This document shows positions 53,052 to 61,743 of a DNA stretch of 64,000 bases, in pieces; the stretch's first letter is position 1, and each line of letters begins with the position of its first letter. The position numbers were made by a program, and so were the translations under genes. The notes below the pieces were generated by a model. It had not been told where the DNA came from. It ran no database searches and saw only the letters and a program-made list of their open reading frames with translations. This stretch comes from Sulfobacillus acidophilus DSM 10332 (GTDB lineage: Bacteria; Bacillota; Sulfobacillia; Sulfobacillales; Sulfobacillaceae), in assembly GCA_000237975.1 (NCBI GenBank), contig CP003179.1, forward strand, positions 3,408,899 through 3,472,898, in the 5' to 3' direction.

Positions 53052-53492
53052 CTATTCCTGCACGACTTGTACGGTCATGTGAACCGTGATACCCGGGTAT
53101 AAGTGGATGACCACCGGATATTCCCCGACATGGCGGATGGAGTCCACCGTAATTTTTTTGCGTTCAATGGGATAGCCTTGCTGGGCTAAAAGATCCGCGA
53201 TATCTTGATTGGTCACCGCGCCGAACAACCGGCCTTGATCTCCTGTCCTTACTTTCAATGTGAGGACGCGACCCTCCAGCTGCCGGGCCATTTCCCTTAA
53301 CCGGGCTTCTTCTTTGGCCTTTTTTTGTTCTTGGGAGTGTTTTTTGGCTTCCCACTCCTTGATCCGTTGGGGTGTCGCTTCAACCGCGAGATTTTTAGGC
53401 AACAGAAAATTGCGCGCGTACCCGTCTTTGACCTCTTTTAGTTCCCCGGCCTTCGCCATTCCCTTAACGTCTTGGAGAAAAATCACCTGCAC
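53052..53492 (-). CDS. rplI: 50S ribosomal protein L9
   Basis: 146 residues with the N-terminal [11 protein letters not shown] and YARNFLLPK (23S rRNA binding), a long charged helix and a C-terminal domain. GTG at 53492 follows GGGGAGG. Located downstream of the rpsF-ssb-rpsR genes, beyond a hairpin. Confidence 0.96.
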   Translation of the reverse strand: MQVIFLQDVKGMAKAGELKEVKDGYARNFLLPKNLAVEATPQRIKEWEAKKHSQEQKKAKEEARLREMARQLEGRVLTLKVRTGDQGRLFGAVTNQDIADLLAQQGYPIERKKITVDSIRHVGEYPVVIHLYPGITVHMTVQVVQE

Positions 53493-53534
53493 GTTAGCAC
53501 CTCCCCTGACCCGACGCAAAATCGCGAAAAGCAA

Positions 53535-53563
53535 AGGAGCACGCCCGGTGGCGTGCTCCTGGA
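53535..53563 (-). terminator. Hairpin/terminator between rpsR and rplI
   Basis: AGGAGCACGCC pairs with GGGCGTGCTCCT, followed by a broken T-rich run (TTTGCTTTTCG). It may attenuate rather than fully stop transcription. Confidence 0.55.
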
Positions 53564-53567
53564 GTGA

Positions 53568-53798
53568 TTACTCGATCGTAAACGGCAAGAGCGCCATAAT
53601 CCGGGAGCGTTTAATCGCCACCGTTAACTGCCGCTGATGCTTCGCGCAGTTGCCGGATATACGGCGGGGAAGGATTTTCCCTCGTTCCGTAATATACCGA
53701 CGTAGCCGGGTGGCTTCCTTAAAATCGACGTGATCGATTTTATCCACACAAAATCCACAAACTTTCTTTTTGGGCCGCCGCCCACGTTCCTTGCGCAT
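53568..53798 (-). CDS. rpsR: 30S ribosomal protein S18
   Basis: 76 residues. VCGFCVDK retains a CxxC pair and CAKHQRQL a further Cys, consistent with a zinc-binding S18. [17 protein letters not shown] is the rRNA-binding core. It pairs with S6, encoded by the same operon. ATG at 53798 follows GAGGAGG. Confidence 0.97.
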   Translation of the reverse strand: MRKERGRRPKKKVCGFCVDKIDHVDFKEATRLRRYITERGKILPRRISGNCAKHQRQLTVAIKRSRIMALLPFTIE

Positions 53799-53818
53799 GA
53801 ATTCCCTCCTCTCTCCGA

Positions 53819-54211
53819 TTAAAAGGGTAAGTCATCCGGCAGCTCCGTTTCGTCCGCGCCAAACGACTCCATCGCTCCGCCTTGTGCATCACGGGGCCGA
53901 TCCAAGAAGCGTACGCTGTCGCAGACCACTTCCGCCACCCGGCGTTTCGTGCCGTCCTGCGCTTCGTAGCTGCGGATTTGTAGTCGGCCTTCCACAGCTG
54001 CCAAGCGTCCCTTCGTCAGATGGTTACCGACGGTCTCGCCTAATTTACGCCACGCGATACAATCTATAAAATCGGTTTCCCGCTGGCCTTGTTGATTAGA
54101 AAACGGCCGATCCACCGCCAGGGTAAACGACGCGACAGGCACCCCTTGAGGGGTATAACGCATTTCCGGGTCACGGGTCAGCCGCCCGATTAACACAACG
54201 CGATTTAGCAT
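53819..54211 (-). CDS. ssb: Single-stranded DNA-binding protein
   Basis: A 130-residue OB-fold [23 protein letters not shown] at the start, and acidic C-terminal tip DELPDDLPF, which binds partner proteins. ATG at 54211 follows AGGAG. Position between rpsF and rpsR is the standard Firmicute arrangement and links ssb to ribosomal protein control. Confidence 0.97.
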   Translation of the reverse strand: MLNRVVLIGRLTRDPEMRYTPQGVPVASFTLAVDRPFSNQQGQRETDFIDCIAWRKLGETVGNHLTKGRLAAVEGRLQIRSYEAQDGTKRRVAEVVCDSVRFLDRPRDAQGGAMESFGADETELPDDLPF

Positions 54212-54223
54212 GGTGGTTTTCTC

Positions 54224-54511
54224 CTAATCGTCTAAACGAACCACGATTGAGCGAATAACATCGTCATTGATGCGTAAAATACGAGTGATTTCGTTGGCGA
54301 TGTCGCCGCTACCGGTAAAGTTGACAACGACGTAAAACCCTTCCGTGTAGCCTTGAATTTCGTAGGCCAACTTGCGACGGCCCCATTTGTCGGTTTTCTC
54401 GACAGCGCCGCCGGCCGTCTGAATCATCTGGGAGAACTTTTCAATGTCCTCCTGCAAGGCTTCATCGCCGAGATCGGGTTTCAAAATATACATGAGCTCA
54501 TATTGAGCCAA
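54224..54511 (-). CDS. rpsF: 30S ribosomal protein S6
   Basis: 95 residues with YELMYILKPDLGDEAL and the EKTDKWGRRKLAYEIQGYTE core. TTG at 54511 follows GGAGGTGA. First gene of the rpsF-ssb-rpsR operon; promoter and structured leader lie upstream. Confidence 0.97.
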   Translation of the reverse strand: MAQYELMYILKPDLGDEALQEDIEKFSQMIQTAGGAVEKTDKWGRRKLAYEIQGYTEGFYVVVNFTGSGDIANEITRILRINDDVIRSIVVRLDD

Positions 54512-54528
54512 AGCTTGTCACCTCCTCT

Positions 54529-54600
54529 GTGGACTCCCGCTTTGCGGGGGGCTCCGAACACCGGAGCAGGGTGGTGTGGGCATACGGACCCAAACATGGT
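54529..54600 (-). promoter_or_regulatory. Structured rpsF leader, candidate S6:S18 autoregulatory element
   Basis: The 90-base untranslated leader between the promoter and the rpsF Shine-Dalgarno can form GCTCCG-GTGTT-CGGAGC and a second hairpin CCCGC-AAAG-CGGG. Many bacteria have an S6:S18-binding RNA here that mimics the rRNA site with a CCG-containing hairpin and bulge; the CCGGTG...CGGAG hairpin would fit. Assignment from position and secondary structure only. Confidence 0.5.
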
Positions 54601-54601
54601 A

Positions 54602-54630
54602 AGTATAACAGCCTGATGCGTCGGGCGCAA
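54602..54630 (-). promoter_or_regulatory. Promoter of the rpsF-ssb-rpsR operon
   Basis: TTGCGC (54630-54625), 17 bases, TATACT (54607-54602) on the minus strand. Confidence 0.78.
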
Positions 54631-54633
54631 CGA

Positions 54634-54846
54634 TTAACCGGGTTCATCCGTTACATGGGGCCAATGCTGGCGCACCGCTTTTTCGAAGGTTTTCCGAGGC
54701 ATCATCACCCGATGGCCACACCCTTGGCACACCAAGGCAAAGTCAATCCCGGTCCGGGTAATGATCCAGCGCTTACTTCCGCACGGGTGGGGTTTTTTCA
54801 GTTCCACAATATCGTGCAAATTATAGTGAGGACGCGTTTTGTCCAT
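54634..54846 (-). CDS. DUF951 family protein
   Basis: 70 residues with YNLHDIVELKKPHPCGSKRW, RTGIDFALVCQGCGHRVMMP; the three cysteines suggest a small zinc-binding fold. DUF951 proteins are widespread in Firmicutes, often beside mscS and parB-type genes, and their function is unknown. ATG at 54846 lies 26 bases inside the mscS gene. Confidence 0.92.
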   Translation of the reverse strand: MDKTRPHYNLHDIVELKKPHPCGSKRWIITRTGIDFALVCQGCGHRVMMPRKTFEKAVRQHWPHVTDEPG

Positions 54847-55630
54847 GGACGTATCCTTTCACCTGGCCCGCTAAGGGTAGCTCTTCCTCATATAATAGGC
54901 CCGCAATTCGGTGGCGCAACAGTTTCGTCAGCCCGGCCGCGGTCTCCGGCTCCGCAGGCGCCTGAAGGGCCCAGACAACTTGGCCGGGGGCTAAATCCTG
55001 AATTCCTAATACGGTGAGGCCCGGAATCTGATCCGCTAGCGTCTCGGCCAATCGAGTTAAAGCGCTCTCCACCCGGTGTGGGTCGAGATTCGGATCGAGA
55101 GGCACTTTCACCGTAATCAGGGTCTGTTCTCGTGAGTGATTTTGCACTTCTAATATGAGCCGATTGGGGACAATCGTGAGTTCCCCCTGAGGCCCCGCCA
55201 ACCGGGTAACCCGGAGACCCAACTCGGTCACCACCCCGGTCAAATTGAGGGCAGGCAGCGTAATTTTATCGCCCACGCGATATTGATCTTCATACAGCAA
55301 AAAGAGTCCCGTTACAATGTCTTGCACTAATCCTTGGGCACCAAAACTGACGGCCAGACCGACGATGCCGGCACCCGCCACCAAGGATGTGGTGGGCACG
55401 CCGAATATATCCAACGCGGTCAGAATCGCGACAAAATCGACCGTATAACGCAGCACGGACGTCAATAACCGGTACAGCGTGGCCCGCCGTTGCTGGATTG
55501 CCGCTTCGGCCGGGCGGTGTTCCAAGTGGCGGAAAAAGCGCGCCCCGCCTTTGACCAGACTGCCCGCCACGACAACGACGACGGCGGCTTCAATGGCATG
55601 TAAAAGGAGATGCGGCGGCCAATGGATCAT
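54821..55630 (-). CDS. mscS: Small-conductance mechanosensitive channel (MscS family)
   Basis: A 269-residue MscS: three helices, with pore-lining TM3 containing AGAGIVGLAVSFGAQGLVQD, then the beta domain (YRVGDKITLPALN) and alpha/beta cytoplasmic domain. It releases solutes upon hypo-osmotic shock. ATG at 55630 follows GGGAGG and overlaps the CvpA-like gene stop (ATGA). Confidence 0.93.
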   Translation of the reverse strand: MIHWPPHLLLHAIEAAVVVVVAGSLVKGGARFFRHLEHRPAEAAIQQRRATLYRLLTSVLRYTVDFVAILTALDIFGVPTTSLVAGAGIVGLAVSFGAQGLVQDIVTGLFLLYEDQYRVGDKITLPALNLTGVVTELGLRVTRLAGPQGELTIVPNRLILEVQNHSREQTLITVKVPLDPNLDPHRVESALTRLAETLADQIPGLTVLGIQDLAPGQVVWALQAPAEPETAAGLTKLLRHRIAGLLYEEELPLAGQVKGYVHGQNASSL

Positions 55631-56196
55631 AAGTAGAGGCCTCCCGGGATCTTGGCCAAACGACCGACCCAACTCACCAACCAACTCGCCAACGGAGCTT
55701 TATGAATCGCCCCCAAAAGAGGGGTATGGGCAAACACGGGAACGGTCAAAATCAAGACCATGACCAATCCGGCGACAATGCCGTGCTCAAATAGCCCCGC
55801 CACGACGCCCCCTATGCGGTCGACGAGTCCGGTTACCCGAAAGGAATGAACCGTACGCGAAATGATTTGGCCGATGACGCGTCCCAAACCTTCGGCAAGC
55901 CCGACCAGGAGGAGAAACACGATCAGCGCCATTAAGCTTTGGATTAAATGCAGGGCTTGGCGATGCACGCTCGGAATGGTCGCCGCGGCCTGCGGTATCA
56001 GGTGAAAGACGGTCCGGTGAATCGTCGGTTGCCGAAGGAGCCAACGGGTCAGGCGAGTCTCTTCATGGCTGGCCACCACCAGTCCGACCACATAACCGAG
56101 CACGCTAAACACGACCGACACCAGTCCCCGGCGTAAGCCATACCATGCGCCTAGCAATAGATAGAGGGCTAACGAGGCGTTAATCCAGCCTGTCAC
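55627..56196 (-). CDS. CvpA-family membrane protein
   Basis: 189 residues with four helices: WINASLALYLLLGAWYGLRRG and FSVLGYVVGLVVASHEE match the CvpA N-terminal pattern, and GLVDRIGGVVAGLFEHGI the conserved central loop. CvpA proteins are linked to colicin V production and envelope integrity; function here is not established. GTG at 56196 follows AAAGGGGG. Confidence 0.8.
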   Translation of the reverse strand: MTGWINASLALYLLLGAWYGLRRGLVSVVFSVLGYVVGLVVASHEETRLTRWLLRQPTIHRTVFHLIPQAAATIPSVHRQALHLIQSLMALIVFLLLVGLAEGLGRVIGQIISRTVHSFRVTGLVDRIGGVVAGLFEHGIVAGLVMVLILTVPVFAHTPLLGAIHKAPLASWLVSWVGRLAKIPGGLYL

Positions 56197-56213
56197 GCGA
56201 ATCCCCCTTTCCC

Positions 56214-56579
56214 TTATCGACTTGAAGCCGCCGGTTGCCACCAAGCTAAGAGATAGGCCATCAAGACCGCCGGTAACGCCGGGTCAATAGGGCCGCCACC
56301 ATGCGCTACCAGAAGGTGTGCGGTAATCCAGGTCACCACCCCGCCGAGGCCGGTGATCAGAAAATCGGTTACCGCCCGATTGGCCGTGAGACGGCCTGTC
56401 CCCTGAATGCTGATACCGATCGCGGCCGCCAGCCAGGCCAACCAAAAAACCAGCAACACCTCGAAAAGTGACGGGTGAGGTGCCGGCATTACCGTGAGAA
56501 GCGTCGGAGGTAACAGCAGCGATACGAGTAGCCCCGCCGTCAACCGCCAGTGTCCATGGCGTTTTGTGCGTCTATTCAT
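56214..56579 (-). CDS. Hypothetical membrane protein
   Basis: 121 residues with a basic N-terminus and four hydrophobic helices. No family recognised. The ATG at 56579 overlaps the TPR gene stop (ATGA), showing coupling. The gene ends 17 bases before the CvpA-like start. Confidence 0.68.
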   Translation of the reverse strand: MNRRTKRHGHWRLTAGLLVSLLLPPTLLTVMPAPHPSLFEVLLVFWLAWLAAAIGISIQGTGRLTANRAVTDFLITGLGGVVTWITAHLLVAHGGGPIDPALPAVLMAYLLAWWQPAASSR

Positions 56580-57121
56580 CGGTGAACACCCGCCGACAGA
56601 ATCACGATCACCCCTATTGCGGCTAATATCCAAGGCCAGTAGATGAACCACCCGGTCGATTGTCCCTTTTGCGTCAGGAACCGACGCCGCTCGGCGTCGC
56701 CTTCCAAGCGTTGTGAGCGTTTAAAGTGGCGCACAAAGGCACCCATTTGACCGTCCCGACGATAAGCGACGGCTAAATTCCGATGCGCCGGGGCATATTC
56801 CGGGTCCACCTCTAACGCCAAATGATAATGCTGGATGGCCGTCGCGATATCGCCCCGTTCCAGGCAAATATTCCCCATATTGGTCAGTGCCGGCACATGG
56901 AGGCGGTCACGAGCCAGTGCTTCGAGAAAAAAATGCTCCGCCTGTTCCAGTTGACCCGTTTCCGCCAAAATCACTCCCATTTTATTGTACCCTTCCGGGC
57001 GGTCAGGGAAGCGATCGATCAGCTCTTGAAAAGTCTTCAACGCCTCTTCCCGATCGCCGCGTTGCCAATAGGCGTTACCGCGGGACAACAATTGTTGTCC
57101 TTGCTCGTCCCACTGAATCAC
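56576..57121 (-). CDS. TPR-repeat protein with C-terminal membrane anchor
   Basis: 181 residues: about three tetratricopeptide repeats (residues 8-135; for example ALKTFQELIDRFPDRPEGYN and LALEVDPEYAPAHRNLAVAY) followed by a basic linker and a single transmembrane helix (WILAAIGVIVILSAG) near the C-terminus. It may act as a membrane-tethered adaptor. GTG at 57121. The spacing from AAGGATG is somewhat long. Confidence 0.82.
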   Translation of the reverse strand: MIQWDEQGQQLLSRGNAYWQRGDREEALKTFQELIDRFPDRPEGYNKMGVILAETGQLEQAEHFFLEALARDRLHVPALTNMGNICLERGDIATAIQHYHLALEVDPEYAPAHRNLAVAYRRDGQMGAFVRHFKRSQRLEGDAERRRFLTQKGQSTGWFIYWPWILAAIGVIVILSAGVHR

Positions 57122-57130
57122 GATGCCTGG

Positions 57131-58126
57131 TCATCCTTCCCGGAGTGGTTTCGACCGGTTGACGATTAGCGGCAACCATAAGAGCAAGGAGACGGCGCCC
57201 ATTACGGGATAGAGACGAGCCACTAATTGGCCGAAGGGCAAACCGGCGGCGGGTACCACCAGGACGAGTGCCCAGAGCCAACGACGGCCGTAGTGTGTTC
57301 GTATGGCCAACGCTTCTCCCACACCGGTCGTAAACAACGCCACCCATAAGCTCATCGCATAGAGCCGTCCCCATTGGCGACCGATCAGGGTCGCCAAATC
57401 CACCATCGGCAAATCCCGCACGGTTTCGAGGCGCAGTAAGGCGTGCACCTCCGCCGCGGCCAGCACCACCAAAATCCCGGTACCGGTCAGCGCCGCCTTA
57501 AGCGACGCCCGAGGCGACGGCATCGCACGGCCTAGGGCCATCAAAACCGCCATGGCGGTAAAGATATTATACGACAGATACGTCAATGCCGAGAGCATCC
57601 ATTCATGCGGGGAAGAGACCGGTATCGGTTGCGCCGTCCATTCCCAGGTGCGATAAGAAACAAAGAGCGTCAACACGATGAGAAACGGTAATAAGAGGGT
57701 ATTGACCCACTTCACGGCATTGGTGCCGCGTTCGACGACGACCAGGGTGGCCATAATCGTGATGAAGGCGCCTAAGCCGACGGGCCAGCGAATCAAGTGG
57801 TTTAACGCCGTGCCTCCGCCCGCGCCCACGACGGCGACGCCGATGACCAAAAACCCCAACACGACGGCATCGAGCACCGGTACCGCCCATGTCGGATAGG
57901 TATTTTTCAAGAGCTTGTCGATGGTCAATGACGGATCGTGGCGGCCGGTTTCCATGGCCAACCAACTGAGCAAGGCTAAAACGGCTCCGGTGACGAGCAG
58001 CGCCGGCGCGGCACCCCAGGTCCCGTGACGCGCAAAAAACTGCCAGATTTCCTGACCGCTGGCAAAGCCGGCTCCAATGACGGTTCCGGTGTATACCAAT
58101 GCGGCCGGCAGCCACGAGGATTTCAT
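57131..58126 (-). CDS. YkvI-family membrane transporter
   Basis: 331 residues with about ten helices in a LeuT-like order. YTGTVIGAGFASGQEIWQFF at residues 12-31 is the YkvI signature. Such proteins are probable amino acid or ion transporters of the APC superfamily; the substrate is unknown. ATG at 58126 follows GGGAGGGGG. Upstream in-frame extension overlaps the divergent yyaC gene and is rejected. Confidence 0.85.
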   Translation of the reverse strand: MKSSWLPAALVYTGTVIGAGFASGQEIWQFFARHGTWGAAPALLVTGAVLALLSWLAMETGRHDPSLTIDKLLKNTYPTWAVPVLDAVVLGFLVIGVAVVGAGGGTALNHLIRWPVGLGAFITIMATLVVVERGTNAVKWVNTLLLPFLIVLTLFVSYRTWEWTAQPIPVSSPHEWMLSALTYLSYNIFTAMAVLMALGRAMPSPRASLKAALTGTGILVVLAAAEVHALLRLETVRDLPMVDLATLIGRQWGRLYAMSLWVALFTTGVGEALAIRTHYGRRWLWALVLVVPAAGLPFGQLVARLYPVMGAVSLLLWLPLIVNRSKPLREG

Positions 58127-58216
58127 CGAATCTGTCCCCCTCCCGGTACATCTATATCCGAGCTCGGGTAAAATAATTGAAGATATTTCAAGTTTATTTC
58201 GGAGGGCGATGGGATC

Positions 58217-58786
58217 ATGGCAAACCGCGATTTGGGTTTTTCGGACCGCAATGATCTGCCCACCCTTCGCCGCATCGCGTTGAGCCACCCGGCGGTCAGC
58301 GTCGAAGTCGCCCTGGCCTTGAGTCGGCTGTGGCGGCAATTGGGGCCGCCGGAAGTCATTGTGTGTATTGGCACCGACCGGGCAACCGGTGATGCGCTCG
58401 GGCCGTTGGTCGGCACCTATTTAGGGGAGGTGGAGGGCTTTCCCGTGCCCATCGTCGGCAATTTGGAAGAGCCGATTCACGCCGTTAATTTACGACAATG
58501 GATCGAAAGCCGTCCGGAATGGCGGACCCGTCGGCTATTGGCCATTGACGCCTCACTCGGCAAACCGGAGGAAGTCGGGATGCTGTCGGTCGGCTTGGGC
58601 CCGCTGCGCCCCGGCGCCGGCGTGAACAAGGATTTACCGGCCCTCGGGACCTATTTTATTACCGGAACGGTCAATGTCGGCGGCTTTCTGGATTATTTTG
58701 TGCTCCAAAACACCCGTCTCTCCCTTGTTATGAAAATGGCCCGCGCCATTAGCGTGGGCCTTCAACAGAGTTTTTCTATGCTTTAG
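58217..58786 (+). CDS. yyaC: Spore protease YyaC
   Basis: 189 residues with VIVCIGTDRATGDALGPLVG and LAIDASLGKPEEVGMLSVG, hallmark motifs of YyaC, a relative of the germination protease and hydrogenase-maturation endopeptidases. It occurs in spore-formers, which indicates that this organism sporulates. ATG at 58217 follows GGAGGG. The last 11 bases overlap the DUF4446 gene. Confidence 0.92.
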   Translation: MANRDLGFSDRNDLPTLRRIALSHPAVSVEVALALSRLWRQLGPPEVIVCIGTDRATGDALGPLVGTYLGEVEGFPVPIVGNLEEPIHAVNLRQWIESRPEWRTRRLLAIDASLGKPEEVGMLSVGLGPLRPGAGVNKDLPALGTYFITGTVNVGGFLDYFVLQNTRLSLVMKMARAISVGLQQSFSML

Positions 58787-59267
58787 GTTGCCGAACATTC
58801 ATCGCCATATCGATGGCTTGTTTTTCTTCCTGGCTTAACGTATAGCGGCTGCCTTGGCGTTCCACCGGTTTGGCGTATAGTCGCACTTCGTCGCGAGCCC
58901 AAAGACTCGTAATGACGACCCCGTCCCCTTCGTCGTTTAACATGGCCAGCGAAAAGGAGAGGTCGGATCCCGTGTCAAGAAAGGGATTGAAACGGACCAG
59001 GCCCACGCGATTTAATACGGCGCGCCCCCGGGTTTCCAATTGGCCCACCCGTTCCGTCAGGGCGGCGAGGTGGTCCTGTAAGGTGCCGACATCTTGGTTG
59101 ACCGTTGCCAGTAGGGTTTCCCAGCCTTCCGGTCGGTGGCTTCCGATGAGTTTGTCCCAGCGTCGGCGGGTACGGCGACCGGCGGCTAGCGCCCAGAATG
59201 CCACGACCAGGGCGATGACGGCCAGCCCTCCGGCTGCCACTGCGATATCCCAGGCGTTAATCGCCAT
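58776..59267 (-). CDS. DUF4446 family protein
   Basis: 163 residues: one N-terminal helix (about 8-28), a coiled segment (LQDHLAALTERVGQLETRG) and a C-terminal domain with GLVRFNPFLDTGSDLSFSLA and VITSLWARDEVRLYAKPV. Common near parA-parB and yyaC in Firmicutes; function unknown. ATG at 59267 follows GGGAGG. Confidence 0.9.
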   Translation of the reverse strand: MAINAWDIAVAAGGLAVIALVVAFWALAAGRRTRRRWDKLIGSHRPEGWETLLATVNQDVGTLQDHLAALTERVGQLETRGRAVLNRVGLVRFNPFLDTGSDLSFSLAMLNDEGDGVVITSLWARDEVRLYAKPVERQGSRYTLSQEEKQAIDMAMNVRQPKA

Positions 59268-59290
59268 CACGATAATTCCTCCCAATCGAT

Positions 59291-59992
59291 TTAAACGAAG
59301 GACAAGCCCAAATGTTTCAACCCGGCAAAGGCCATGGTCCAAATTAAAGCCGGCAGCAGATCGGCCAAGCGAATGATCGGTTTGTCGGCCAAGAAGTTCA
59401 CACCGATCGCGGCCACCATGATACCCCCCACCACGGTCAGATCGTTTAATACCGCACCCTTTAATATCAGGGCCAAACTGTGCGCCCCCAGACTTAAGAG
59501 GCCTTCGTACAAGACGGTTACCGGTGCCGATAACACCACCCCCCAGCCCATGACCGACGACAGCAAAAGAGCGGTCGTGCCGTCCAAAAGGGCTTTAGTC
59601 TGCAGGACTGTCGGATGGTTGCTAAGACCCGCTTGGATTGAGCCGATTATCGCCATGGCGCCCACGTTAAATATGAGGGTGGCGGTGAGAAATCCCTGTA
59701 CTGCTCCTTGTTGACCCGCCCACCGTTCAATTCGCTGCCCCATGTGGTCGAGGCGGTCCTGCAGGCCGAGGGCATGACCCGTCCACGCCCCTAACAACAA
59801 AGACAACAGGATATTGACGGGATCCGACATGGCCCAGGCCATTTTTAATCCGATTAACGAAACCACGAGTCCCAAAATTTTTGTGGCTTGATCGCGAAAC
59901 TGGTGGTGGATACGTCGTCCCCATATGAGACCGATTAGCGTTCCCGCGAGAATACCTAGACCATTGATGAGTGCCCCAGTAAGATGTGTCAT
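59291..59992 (-). CDS. DUF554 family membrane protein
   Basis: 233 residues with six or seven helices; GALINGLGILAGTLIGLIWG and LNDLTVVGGIMVAAIGVNFL are typical of DUF554 (YdfK), proposed transporters. The Shine-Dalgarno AAGGAG is about 16 bases from ATG 59992; the intervening sequence is a palindrome (59994-60007), so folding may bring them closer or block initiation. Confidence 0.88.
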   Translation of the reverse strand: MTHLTGALINGLGILAGTLIGLIWGRRIHHQFRDQATKILGLVVSLIGLKMAWAMSDPVNILLSLLLGAWTGHALGLQDRLDHMGQRIERWAGQQGAVQGFLTATLIFNVGAMAIIGSIQAGLSNHPTVLQTKALLDGTTALLLSSVMGWGVVLSAPVTVLYEGLLSLGAHSLALILKGAVLNDLTVVGGIMVAAIGVNFLADKPIIRLADLLPALIWTMAFAGLKHLGLSFV

Positions 59993-59993
59993 T

Positions 59994-60007
59994 GTTCCGC
60001 AAGGAAC
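59994..60007. promoter_or_regulatory. Palindrome GTTCC-N4-GGAAC next to the DUF554 start
   Basis: GTTCCGCAAGGAAC, sharing its arms with the hairpin at 60032-60057. Location adjacent to parB and the ATG of the next gene suggests an operator or RNA hairpin. Confidence 0.45.
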
Positions 60008-60031
60008 GCTCCTTCCAGTATTTGGTTCCTT

Positions 60032-60057
60032 AAAAATGTTCCTCAAGGAACATTTTT
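60032..60057 (-). terminator. Terminator overlapping the parB stop codon
   Basis: AAAAATGTTCC and GGAACATTTTT pair around TCAA, with A- and T-runs on both sides, so it could work in either direction. The parB TAA is within the outer stem. Confidence 0.75.
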
Positions 60058-60946
60058 AGACCACAAACGGTCCGTGATCATCTGGACCCGGACTGTCTAA
60101 CAAGCTTAACAGCCGTTCCAACTCCTCTAAGCTCCGGTAAGGAATTTCAATTCGCCCTTTGTTGGCATCCCCCCGCAACGTGACCCGCGTGCCCAACCGG
60201 CGTCGCAACCCCGCTTCCAACGCCCGTAAGTGCACATCGTCGGACTTCGCGGTCGGCGGGGGCGGAACCTCTGGTCGTTTAGCCCATCCTTCCAGTTGCT
60301 TAACGGTCCATCCCTCTTGTCCACACCGCTCGGCTAACTCGACACGCCGCGGGCCGTCGATGGATAATAGCACCTTAGCGTGGGCTACTGAAATTAATTC
60401 CCGCCGTAACAATTCTTGGATTGACGATTCCAGTTGCAATAAGCGGAGGTAATTGGCCACGTGACTCCGGGATTTGCCCACCCGGGCACCGATTTCCTCT
60501 TGTGTCCATCCAAATTCGTCGATGAGTCGCGCGTAGGCCTGGCTCTCTTCGATCGGATTCAAATCGGCCCGCTGCAAGTTTTCGACCAATGCGATTTCCA
60601 TGGCATCCCGGTCACTCAGTTCCCGGACCACCGCCGGAACGGATCGTAGCCCGGCCATTCGCGCCGCCCGCACCCGTCGTTCGCCGGCCACTAATTGGAA
60701 ACGCCCGCCGACGGCACGCAAAACCACGGGCTGAATCACGCCATGAATGCGCACCGACTCCACCAACTGAGCCATTTCGTCCTCCGCAAAATCGCGACGA
60801 GGTTGAAACGGATTCCGATCGATAAGGTCAACCGCCACTTCACGCGACCACCCCTCAGGCGAGGGGGAACCTGCGCTACTCGCGTCGGCCATCTTATCCG
60901 GAATCAACGCCGACAAACCACGCCCTAATCCGCGCGGCTTAGCCAT
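60056..60946 (-). CDS. parB: Chromosome-partitioning protein ParB (Spo0J)
   Basis: 296 residues. GLGRGLSALIP at the N-terminus, a CTP-binding GERRVRAARMAG region, NLQRADLNPIEESQAYARLI, and a helix-turn-helix (TQEEIGARVGKSRSHVANYL) are all conserved. It loads on parS and spreads with CTP. ATG at 60946 overlaps parA by eight bases. No canonical parS (TGTTTCACGTGAAACA-type) was found in the window. Confidence 0.97.
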   Translation of the reverse strand: MAKPRGLGRGLSALIPDKMADASSAGSPSPEGWSREVAVDLIDRNPFQPRRDFAEDEMAQLVESVRIHGVIQPVVLRAVGGRFQLVAGERRVRAARMAGLRSVPAVVRELSDRDAMEIALVENLQRADLNPIEESQAYARLIDEFGWTQEEIGARVGKSRSHVANYLRLLQLESSIQELLRRELISVAHAKVLLSIDGPRRVELAERCGQEGWTVKQLEGWAKRPEVPPPPTAKSDDVHLRALEAGLRRRLGTRVTLRGDANKGRIEIPYRSLEELERLLSLLDSPGPDDHGPFVV

Positions 60947-61700
60947 GTTGAATCACCTCCTCAGCCAAGAGACGATATCCTTCGGCGCCACGAGACTTTG
61001 GATCATAACGAAAAATCGGCAATCCATGACTGGGCGCCTCACTTAGCCGTACCGTCCGAGGAATCACCGCTTGGTACACTTTTTGCTGAAAATGTTGCCG
61101 CACTTCTTGGGCGACCTCGGCCGCCAAATTGGTCCGCCCGTCGTACATGGTGAGCAGCACCCCTTCCAGCTCGAGGGCCGGATTAAGCCGTTGCTGTACC
61201 AATTGAATGGTGTTTAATAATTGGGCCAGCCCTTCTAACGCAAAGAACTCGCATTGAATGGGGATCATCACGGAATCGGCCGCCGCCAGGGCATTAATGG
61301 TTAAAAGCCCCAAAGATGGGGGACAGTCGATGAAAATATAATCATACCGGCCGCGAAGCGGCTCGATCCGCTCACGCAACAAAAGCTCGCGTTGCGCCCG
61401 GTTGGTGAGCTCGATTTCGGCCCCGGCCAAATCCATGGTTGCCGGCAACAAATGAAGCCCCACCACCTCGGTGGTCACTAACGCGTCTCGAATCGGCGCC
61501 TCACCCAGCAACACGTCATATAACGATTCATCCACCGTATCTTTGGCAATACCGAGTCCGGTCGTGGTATTCCCTTGCGGATCGATATCAATCGCCAATA
61601 CACGTTTACCTTGATCGGCCAGATAGGCGGCGAGGTTAATCACGGTAGTGGTTTTCCCTACTCCGCCTTTTTGGTTAGCGACGGCGATCACCCGACCCAT
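60939..61700 (-). CDS. parA: Chromosome-partitioning ATPase ParA (Soj)
   Basis: 253 residues with the deviant Walker A KGGVGKTTT, IDIDPQGNTT and DCPPSLGLLT. It cycles between monomer and DNA-bound dimer to move ParB complexes and, in Firmicutes, regulates DnaA. ATG at 61700 follows GAGGAGG. It precedes parB in one transcript. Confidence 0.97.
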   Translation of the reverse strand: MGRVIAVANQKGGVGKTTTVINLAAYLADQGKRVLAIDIDPQGNTTTGLGIAKDTVDESLYDVLLGEAPIRDALVTTEVVGLHLLPATMDLAGAEIELTNRAQRELLLRERIEPLRGRYDYIFIDCPPSLGLLTINALAAADSVMIPIQCEFFALEGLAQLLNTIQLVQQRLNPALELEGVLLTMYDGRTNLAAEVAQEVRQHFQQKVYQAVIPRTVRLSEAPSHGLPIFRYDPKSRGAEGYRLLAEEVIQHG

Positions 61701-61743
61701 GATTGATCCTCCTCAAGACCCACGCTCATACGCATCGCTTTTT

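Noticed and set aside
59994..60057. Canonical parS
   Set aside because: The palindromes lack the central CACGTG of the Firmicute consensus; kept only as a candidate element.
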